Shown in pieces: positions 55,762-64,000 of a stretch of 64,000 nt of DNA (the stretch's first letter is position 1; each line of letters opens with the position of its first letter). The stretch spans positions 434,001 through 498,000 of the forward strand of contig JALLLT010000023.1 of assembly GCA_025266875.1 (NCBI GenBank), read 5' to 3'. This DNA comes from Fennellomyces sp. T-0311 (taxonomy: Eukaryota > Mucoromycota > Mucoromycetes > Mucorales > Lichtheimiaceae). Made by a program: the position numbers and the translations under genes. Below the pieces are notes generated by a model, which was given only the letters and a program-made list of their open reading frames with translations, had not been told where the DNA came from and made no database searches.

Positions 55762-56860
55762 ATGTCGAATGATTCCAACGTCTACTTGAAGACCGCCCGC
55801 TATGGCAAGGACTTGGTCCGTCTTTTGCGCGTATACAAGGAGGGTTCCACCCAGCGCTGCACTGAGCTGACCGTAAGAAATATAGCTTCAGGCACTGCTT
55901 CGCATACTGATACGTGTTGGGATGACCGGATATAGGTTCGACTCTTGTTGGAGGGTGACATTGAGACCTCGTACACCAAGGCTGACAACTCGGTTGTTGT
56001 AACGACCGGTAAGGGATTGGGTGGATGGGAATGGAAAAAAACAGAGAGCTTATGCAAACGGTGATTTATTCAGATACCTGCAAGAACACTGTCAACATTC
56101 TTGCCAAGCGCAGCCAGAACGTCGATAACATTGAGGTGTTTGCCCAGGAGCTCACCTCGCACATGCTGAAGCAGTATAAGCATATCTCCAGCGCCCACGT
56201 CAAGATTATCAAGCACAAGTGGACCCGCTTGCTCGTTGACGGCAAGCCCCATCCCCACTCCTTCGTCCGCGACGGTGAGGATATCTCTACCACCGAAGTT
56301 GATCACTACCGTCTTGGCAACAAGGTCCAAGTCAAGTCGGGCCTTGATAAGCTTTTGGTCTTGAAGACCACCGGTTCTGCCTTCCATGGTTTCTACAGAG
56401 ATGAGTACACCACTTTACCTGAGGTTTGGGATCGTATCTTCTCCACCGCTGTTAACTGCACCTGGACCTTTGGCCCCTCGTCTCCTGAAGCTCTGGCTAA
56501 GATTGACTTCCCAGCTGTCCACGCCGGAGTCCGCAAGATCACCACTGATACCTTCGCCACCGATGATTCGGCTTCCGTCCAGGCCACCTTGTACTTGATG
56601 CAAAAGCTTATCTTGGCCCAGTTCCCCGCTGTCCAGGAAGTTTACTATGCTCTTCCCAACAAGCACTACGTTGGTATCGACTTGAGCAAGTTCAACATTG
56701 ATAACACTGGCAAGAACTTGGAGGTCTACTACCCCCAACCCGATCCTTCTGGTAAGTTGTTTGGATATGGATAGGCGGGAAGGCAGTGGTTTATTGATTA
56801 TGACTGCGATTAGGCTTGATCACGGCTACCCTCGCTCGCAAGCAACAGGCCAAGTTGTAA
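55762..56860 (+). CDS. uaz: urate oxidase (uricase), peroxisomal
   Basis: Four exons (55762-55872, 55936-56008, 56074-56751, 56814-56860) give 302 residues, the normal uricase length. Blocks: YLKTARYGKDLVRLLRVYKE (catalytic Lys region), SYTKADNSVVVTTDTCKNTV (substrate-site Thr), HKWTRLLVDGKPHPHSF, GFYRDEYTTLPEVWDRIFST, and YALPNKHYVGIDLSKF with the active-site His. The enzyme oxidises urate to 5-hydroxyisourate with release of hydrogen peroxide, in purine breakdown. The C-terminal tripeptide AKL is a peroxisomal PTS1 signal, supporting the splice of the 47-nt last exon. Many fungi induce this gene when nitrogen is limiting; no regulator site is proven here. Confidence 0.92.
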
Positions 56861-59843
56861 GCAGGCTCTTCAGCTCTCTCGTCCCACTTTACTTTTTTGA
56901 GCGGTGTGTGCTAGCCCAGTTACCCCTTGTATATAACACTATTATGTTTGAATCAAATCACATAACTACACTTTTTTTTCCAACTGACAACAATTTTGAG
57001 TGACAACTTTCTGCCGCTTATCACTTTGAGTTACACGAAATATACTTTATCACAGACGCCTAAAAAGGGGCAGTCCAACTGATCACGTTGCAAATGGTTA
57101 TCTTATCAGGTCCACAATCGTCAATGGTGATAGCATCATATGCACAAAACAAGGATGGACCGATCGCTTTCAAGGATCAGGCACCCGATACTGCGCGCTT
57201 TCAAATAGCTATCAGTGGATGCGTTAAGCGACCGCACTATCAATGGAAATACCGCTTTTGGCTTTTTGACTGCACAAGGCAGCCAGATTTTGACAACATG
57301 AACAAGCACAAAAGTTCAGACCAGCACACGGCCGAAGCACGCGCTTTTCTGTTTCTCCAGCACGGATTCAGCTTCTTCATTTTGAGCATTTAGCTGAGCA
57401 TTTCATCATATAGTACGCATCTTCGAATCACCAACGCGGGTGCGAGTGCACATGCAGATTAGCACACTCATTCATTCTTGAATTCATACCATTATGCTGC
57501 AAGTTGTTTCTACAAATCACCGAGATATGGAGACACTCATTCAACAAATGTCCGCTTTCCAGGAATCCATATCTGGCTTCATATGTATGCGAGGTTTCTT
57601 TTTTTTTTTATAAAAAAAGCGTTGCGTCGACTGTGACCGACAAGGGAAGGTCGGCAGTACCGACGACTTCCATGGAATCCAAAGGCTTCGGACCTCGGTG
57701 CATCAGCTTTTGGCAAGAAACAAGTATGCCAAATTATTCGGTGGATTTGTTGTTTGAGGTCAATGTATCTGACTCTGTGTATGGATCATTGAACGCGTTT
57801 CGAAAAGATGGATACTCACACGAAACAAATTTGAAATAGCCTATCTCATTATATAAAGAATACTGTCAAGGCTGGGATGCCATAATTGAAGTCATTAGCA
57901 AGCATGGTGTCAAACGCACGAAGGATCCCATTCATCGCCAATTCAACTGCACCATGTTTGAGCAGCGGTACGTTGAATACATTAAACACGTATCCACCGG
58001 GAGAGAAGTTAGTATCACGATGTAAACGGAATATATACTTAATCTGACTGGCTCCTCTTGACTATTAATCTGCTACGGCACTGATTATTCTACCCTTTAC
58101 TGATCCGGAGAATATTAACTTATTGAGATGACTTTCCTGCCCAATGGAGCACCAAGACTAGCAGTTTATCGCCAACGAAATTAATTAACCAAAGCCATCT
58201 GGAGTGGTATTATCATTATGGAAAGACCAGGAGATATGATCAGCGTTATACTTCTTTCATCAGTCAACTTACTGGGAGAAAAACGATAACATTAAGTATC
58301 TGTTTCATTTTACTAAACACTGTGATCACTGGCATGATGAGTTTAAAGCTCTTGCAAAGTACACACGTTGGCCTGAAAAGGAAGACGAGGTCATTGAGTA
58401 TCATCGCTGATCAATGTCGAGAGTTTAATTACGACAACGAGCAAGCTGTCAGATCGTACATTACACGCCATCAATACTCGTCAATACGTTATCGCCTACA
58501 AGTCAAAGAAAACAACTACGTAAGAGGGCTTGCTTTGTCGAAAATATCGCCGATGGAGGCAATGTGGCAATTCCCCTAAAGCCAATATTACGAGAGGTAA
58601 ATACTGTAATGCCTCTTATGAGTTATGCGGTAAAATATTATATAGCTATGTTATGTAGAGAAGCTATTCACGCTTCAAGCGATGGGTGATGACTTAAAGT
58701 ATTGGTGGTGGAGAAAAAGCTTACACGGCATAAACGCAATTTTTGGCGGTTAAATGCGCTTTATGATGCAAGAGCATGTTTTACTTTTGCGTTAGTCGCT
58801 CCAAATCACCCACTTATGGAACCATTGAGTTTATGCTCTGGCATAATTTGAGATCGAATTACAACAAAAAATGAATGAGCGTCTTCTAAACGAAAATAGA
58901 TCAAAACATTTGAAAAGAGATCAGAGATTGGTTTTCCCTTGTTGTACTAGTACTTTTTGAAGAGAATTTAACGGCGTATCCAATGGTGCTATTAAGTAGT
59001 CAAACTACAAAGAAGTTTATTTAGAGAAGCGTGACTTTTGCCTTTTGCTAAGATATAGAAAATTGACTTAGATAAGCGTACATTTTGTAACAAGTATAAT
59101 CATCAGGAGCAACATGAGACAGTTTAGTTTACGTTGCTAGCATAATTTGCGACCAAAGTACTGCCAATAGTAGAACAACTTTGGAACGGATTGTCCAAAA
59201 GGTAAGACCCGTGAACAGCAAACCTGAAAATAATAGAGAATAAAAAAGCCAAAGTTGAAAAAGCATAATAAACAGAGTATTTTATATGAAAAAGTCTTAT
59301 GGAATCATTTTTATATACGTATTTAAACTGAAAAACTCCATACTATATAGTGACTACCTTGAAGCCATAGTAACCAGTCTGTTTATTACGTACCGTAGCA
59401 TTTATAGCAATGTAATAGCGGTGGGAGACATCATTCCTACAGTAAGATCTTATTTCCTACTACAGTCTTGGAGAGCATACCCTAATTTTTGATACCTATG
59501 GTCGTGTCAAATTGCTGAGCTTCCACAGATTTTTTTTTTTGATAAACTGAAGACAAGAGCTATGTAGATGCACGGATTGATGCGAAAATATGAACGGGAA
59601 ATTCGTAAAAATCTGAGCGAAGAAGGGCAAGAGAGATGTGCAGGACATAGTGATCACATGTACGCTGGAAGGGTCATGGTAACATAAGGCAAAAAGTGGC
59701 GGCAGAGTAATCTTGTAAAAACCTACGTATAACACCTTATACTTGCAACTTGTTCTCTTTATCAACCATGTATAATCACTGGTGTTTGTTTTTGCATATG
59801 TTTTTGCAAGGTTTATTATCTAATACACATATTAACTATAATC
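56861..59843. other. intergenic with degenerate coding remnants
   Basis: 3 kb between uricase and acyl-CoA oxidase. A 101-codon frame at 57088-57393 (+) has no known domain. The stretch 57504-58579 (listed) looks like a broken gene. From 58,600 to 59,280 nothing is seen. Confidence 0.4.
57504..58579 (+). pseudogene. possible broken gene of unknown family
   Basis: Plus-strand pieces with protein-like composition in changing frames: NAFRKDGYSHETNLK, EYCQGWDAIIEVISKHGVK then HRQFNCTMFEQRYVEYIK, and after several stops HCDHWHDEFKALAKYTRWPE with KEDEVIEYHR. The pieces are colinear and charged but separated by stops. I recognise no family. Loss of an intact gene is a reasonable reading, chance is not excluded. 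Confidence 0.3.
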
Positions 59844-62271
59844 TTAGAGTTTCGATGCTGCTGCCCCCTTCTGCTGCCCTCGTCGAATAGTCGGCTTGAT
59901 GGATGACTCATAGGTATCAATGACCACAGTTTGGTTAAGTGGTTCGGCTTCTGCCATGCGACAGAGAGACTCGTAAACATTTCCGTCATATCGGCCCAGT
60001 GCAGAGTGAAGCAAATAATCAGGCAATGCGAAAGCATCGACAAGCGTTACGGCATCAGGACGAATTGCCTTGAGCAAATCAAGCACCTTTACCTTGACCA
60101 TCTCCAACTGAACAGGCGAAAAGTAGTTCGCCATCACGAATTCAGCCAATTCTCTCTCCATAACGTTAAGTGCGAACAAGTACGACAAAGTTTGAAGGAT
60201 CTTGCGTTCGGGTAAATCGAGTTTCTGGCTGCCCTCGTTGGCACGTTGGATGCCAATAAAGAAGTTGCGGACAATCATGTACTGGCAGTGGGCACGAGAA
60301 ATACGTTGGAGATCCACAAGCGACTCATTCCACGAACGTCCGTGACGATCAATTTGCTCGGCTACCTTGGCGATACCATAAGCTGCACGGAAGCCAAATG
60401 CATTGAGGATGACTTCAGGGTTCAAGAAGTCGTCAGGAGTCTGTGCTGGGCACTTGGCCTTGGGGTTTTGCATGTATTGTGCCAAATATGTGAATGTGAG
60501 GTTGTGTTCGGAGGCTTTGCCAGTGCCAGCAATCACATTTCGGTATGTTTTCAACAAGTAACGGGATGTTTGTTGGAAAATCATGTGGTTGTCTCCTTCG
60601 ACCTAATTGTATCCCTGCTTGTCAGCCAAGAACTTTTCTGTTGTAAAATGGTAAACTTACGGTCAGGTTGGGAAGATAATTCTTGTAAAAATCACCCAAG
60701 CCACTGAACATACTGTAACCGTGTCCACCGCATGAACGACGAGCCTCTTCGATGCCCTCAACAGCCATAAATGTACACAAGCTGTTACATAGAAAACGTC
60801 AGTAATCGCCGTGAACAATGATCGAAATTGTTTTACCTCTTCAGACCGGATGAACTGGCATGGAGATCAGCGAGTAATTCAAAGTTACCCTTCTTCATTG
60901 CTTCCTGGTTCAAATAGTAAAGTCGAATCATTTCGCGACCCGTGAACTGCAAGGCGTAAGCACTGGCAATTAGAGGGAATAGCCGATATTGCACCATGGT
61001 ATAATCAATAACAGAAGTTTCGATCGTTTCGTTTCCCCACTTGCGTGGACTAGCAGCATCCACAAATTGACGACGCACAGCTGCATATCGTACAGAAACA
61101 GTAGCAGCGCGTGCCAGCGCGTGGCTCGTTCCTATAAATCCCACTGTTACCATCCAAATCCCACAATTCCCACGTGACTTTTGACATACCATTAACAATG
61201 TTGGCACGAACGTAAACCATGCCGCCATAAGAAAGCTTGCTATTTGGTGGCTTGATGTATTCACCACTGCCAGGCTTCACCTGGGCATATCTTGCGAGAA
61301 GCGAAATGTGAGGCACACGGAAGTGATCAAACATCATGAAACCATTATCCACAGTGTTGTAACCGAACTTGGGTCCAATATCGCCAATGGTTAATCCAGG
61401 AAGTGGTCGATGATCTTCCATGCTGCGGATTTGGACACAGAAGGTATGGGAACCATAATCTTTGCCGTGGATAATAAGCCGTGCCATAACGACGGCATAG
61501 TTGGCAGTCTTTCCCAAAGCTCCAATCCACCACTTGGATGACGACAAGTGAGGTGAGTGAATTTCGAATTCGTTTGTTTCTGGGATGTAAGTTGCTGTTG
61601 TTTCAAGTCCTTGAACGTTCGATCCGTGTCCAAGCTATAAAGTGACATGCGTTAAGCAACAATCCTAAAGCCGAAATCCATAAATATTTACCTCGGTCTG
61701 TGCGTAACAACCAATAATTTCCATTCTCTTGGCTGGTTCCAGGAACAGCTTCCGTTGTTCTTCGTTGCACTGGCCCTCTAGTGTTGGCATGAACATAACA
61801 TAGTGCAGGTGATACTAATTGCGTCAAATTAGTTTACATGCATAAAGTCACGGAAAATCATAGGATCTTACGGGCGAAGCTTGGTCGTACAGCAAATTGG
61901 CTATCTGTCTGTCTGTCTCATCCCACTTCAACTCCCTATAATTTGCTTAATATTCGCATTTGTATACTTTAGCTGAAAATACGTTACTCGGTAATTTCAA
62001 GAAGTCGCTTGTCTTTGGCATATGCATCACGAATTCTTTCGGCTCTGCCTTGGAAATAACGCTGGGTCTTGTCAAATGCGGGATCGGTTTCCATTACTTT
62101 TAAGACTTTATCGAGTTTGGCCAACCACTCCTCCGAGTAAAGGAATTTAGACATGGCCTTGACGTCAAAAGACGCCTTGGCACGTTCCGCCTGAATCAAA
62201 TCCTGGCCCAAAGGAGCTCTTGGTTCGAGGTTAGGAAACTTAATCGGTGTGTTATTGTTGAACGTAGCCAT
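59844..62271 (-). CDS. pox1: acyl-CoA oxidase, peroxisomal
   Basis: Seven exons (62271-61988, 61935-61872, 61814-61692, 61634-61190, 61131-60837, 60781-60661, 60602-59844) give 696 residues, the usual size. Blocks: GCYAQTELGHGSNVQGLETT, KWWIGALGKTANYAVVMARL, GDIGPKFGYNTVDNGFMMFD, RRSCGGHGYSMFSGL and VEGDNHMIFQQTSRYLL, matching the FAD-binding acyl-CoA dehydrogenase core and the ACOX C-terminal domain. The enzyme performs the first, hydrogen-peroxide-forming step of fatty-acid beta-oxidation. It ends in SKL, a strong PTS1 peroxisome signal. All introns (50-62 nt) are in frame. A TATA-like element lies about 50 bp upstream. The protein begins MATFNNNTPIKFPN, a plausible start. Confidence 0.93.
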
Positions 62272-62320
62272 TGGAGAAGAAGTGCGGTAAAAAAAAGGCT
62301 ATGTGTATTATGCAACCTGA

Positions 62321-62330
62321 ATTATATACG
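62321..62330 (-). promoter_or_regulatory. TATA-like element of the acyl-CoA oxidase gene
   Basis: Cgtatataat on the minus strand, about 50 bp before the start codon at 62271. Confidence 0.4.
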
Positions 62331-62779
62331 GAGTTTACTTGCTGAGTAACGTGGAAATCGATCTTGAATAAGGTTGCGCCATGTCGACTTTTACCCACCA
62401 AGTCAGACTTTCACTTTGCAACCACACTAATTTGGTATAAAAATGCCCACGGTCAATAGTTATTACGCCAGCTTTTGTATGTCACGACCGTCCGGCCGAA
62501 AGAACAAACGAGAAGCAGTCAAATTAATGGATGTCTAACAGATCGGCAAAAGTTGCTTACGCGTAACATGGCAACTTTGAAAACTTTTAAACCTAAATTC
62601 CTGCAAACGCATATAATTGATGCAGGCTAACAATAGCTGGAAAAATGACGGATGCTCGTTGTGATGGGCAACTGTAAAGAAAGAAGAGATAATTCTAACT
62701 CACGAAGGAAACATCTTGTCGGGACGATATGGCGTTGCCAGAAAAAACCACTCTATGCATTTGACTAATCCTAATCAGG
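62331..62779. other. intergenic, upstream of acyl-CoA oxidase
   Basis: Contains the remainder of the promoter of the acyl-CoA oxidase gene. No coding frame or repeat is seen. Confidence 0.4.
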
Positions 62780-63125
62780 TGTGTATCGCTAGAACATTTT
62801 TCTTTCGCCCAAACCACTCTTTCATCTTGAACACCCTTCTTTCAACCTGAACATTTCGTGTCTATCTCAACCATTTTTCCTCACGTTACTTAGATACAGA
62901 ATTTATTATAAATAGCCCCACTCGTAGCTTAGTCGAAAGAGGAGAGAGCGAAGACGAACAGACTTATCAATATCGACAGATTGCTAATCAGTACAATTAA
63001 AGAGCTCTTCAAGCCTAACCACTCTCATCACCATTACTCTTGAGTCAGAGACAAATAAATCGCTAACGACCAGGCCGATAGAGTCTTCACCAATAAACCG
63101 TACAGGTATAACTAATACGATAACA
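62780..63125 (+). mobile_element. possible solo LTR
   Basis: About 345 bp begin with TGTGTATCG and end near GATAACA. Inside are a TATA box (tataaatagcc, 62907-62917), a purine-rich leader after it, and two AATAAA signals (near 63054 and 63093), the order U3-R-U5 of a retrotransposon LTR. No second copy or target duplication is visible in this window, and no internal domain follows, so the call is tentative. Confidence 0.25.
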
Positions 63126-63438
63126 CTTACCCTTCTTTATTCTTTTTGGATTTCCGTAAGACGAACCCCCATGACTGGCCTGTGACCTGATTTCGTCACA
63201 ACAGCGGGCAAGACCATCTGATGTGCATTACTTGGACATCTGCGGTAACCTTGATGAATGGACATTGGTAAAAGAAAGTTTTGTGGGTTTGATGCCGATA
63301 CGGCTAATTTTTCGGAACGATGAAGCTCCACTCTTCTCACCCTTCAGGGCACCCACGCTTTTTATTGTGCAAGGTTTCACAAAGCGTGTCAATATTGAAC
63401 GATCAATAGTAATGTGCAAATGGATCTTGAGAAAGTGT

Positions 63439-63699
63439 CTAGTGTAGTATTCGTTTAATTACTTCGTGTACATAAGGTATTATGTTCGGTAACAGCTCAA
63501 ATCTTACAGCTTTTGATGCATAGCCGTGTGGCTTGCATATGCCGTGCATAGGTAACTGTTTTGCCTCTGGGCTGGTGCAGTCAAGGGCAACCACCAAAGA
63601 GTTCAATGATTCGAAGCTGAAACTTCCATCTCGTATACTTTGAGATACGCTCGTTACAAGTGCCAAAAGTCGTCCGTCATTGCTATGTTAGGCTCAAAG
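63439..63699 (-). CDS. uncharacterised exon or gene fragment at the window edge
   Basis: A minus-strand frame after a possible acceptor near 63693 reads NDGRLLALVTSVSQSIRDGS, FESLNSLVVALDCTSPEAK, and GICKPHGYASKAVRFELLPN, which looks like real protein. A second frame downstream (63419-63228) reads LHITIDRSILTRFVKPCTIK. Upstream (to about 63920) other pieces appear but with stops. No family is recognised; it may continue outside the window or be decayed. Confidence 0.3.
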
Positions 63700-64000
63700 A
63701 CTGGAATATAGTGTGAACAGTACATAGAGTTCGTACGACAAAAGTATGCTTGTGATAGCAACTTCTCCAGGCATATAAATAATACAGGCATCCGTCAGCT
63801 AAACCGTCATATCCCGCAGCTGTTTGTCCATGCAATCTTCACCCTTATCAAAATTAAGTCGTGCCACAAAGCAGCCCGTCATCCACCTCCACATGAACTT
63901 TAGTGCATTCCATTATACAGTATCCTTATTTCCACTGCAAATAATTTTTGGTGAATTTTGGTGAATGGTTTTTTGAAGTGGTTAGACGTAAGCTTTTTAA

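Overview
The window looks like nuclear DNA of an early-diverging filamentous fungus, most likely Mucoromycota. The evidence is many short spliceosomal introns (about 45-75 nt, GTAAGT-like donors), compact genes in AT-rich intergenic DNA, and fungal protein families: Sds3, Slm1, saccharopepsin, Abd1, Ptc7, Dal5-type transporters, HET-domain proteins, and peroxisomal uricase and acyl-CoA oxidase. I joined exons by hand wherever donor, acceptor and phase agreed. No tRNA gene, complete rRNA gene or CRISPR array was seen.

Left part (0-14.4 kb): an Sds3-like deacetylase-complex subunit (-), cofilin (-) and a Slm1-type F-BAR/PH protein (+). Next is a 22-exon gene (-, 8143-11957) built from nine tandem exon pairs. 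Each pair encodes a C2H2 zinc finger plus a small module with a CRN core, and all 21 introns are phase 1. I do not recognise this architecture and regard it as the most interesting object here. It is divergent from an intact HET-domain gene (+, 12691-14367).

Middle part (14.4-33 kb): an empty AT-rich stretch with a pure 70-nt T run, then a GPI-anchored cell-surface protein with an 11-nt microexon, an APC13-like protein, a metallophosphoesterase-like/RRM protein, a vacuolar aspartic protease and the mRNA cap methyltransferase. The last two end tail to tail, 17 bp apart. From 27 to 33 kb lies a decaying HET island: a HET relic, a frameshifted HET pseudogene, a transposon-related SANT/NAM-type pseudogene and one intact HET gene.

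Right part (33-64 kb): a CYSTM stress peptide, a Herp-like ubiquitin-like ER protein convergent with a Ptc7-like mitochondrial phosphatase, two tandem paralogous MFS transporters, and a long gene-poor tract (48.2-55.7 kb) that contains a small six-cysteine secreted protein. Urate oxidase (C-terminal AKL) and acyl-CoA oxidase (C-terminal SKL) follow, with degenerate gene fragments and a possible solo LTR. Housekeeping genes keep clean exon structure. The accessory regions (HET copies, zinc-finger array, secreted peptide, decayed ORFs) sit in AT-rich DNA and show duplication and decay.
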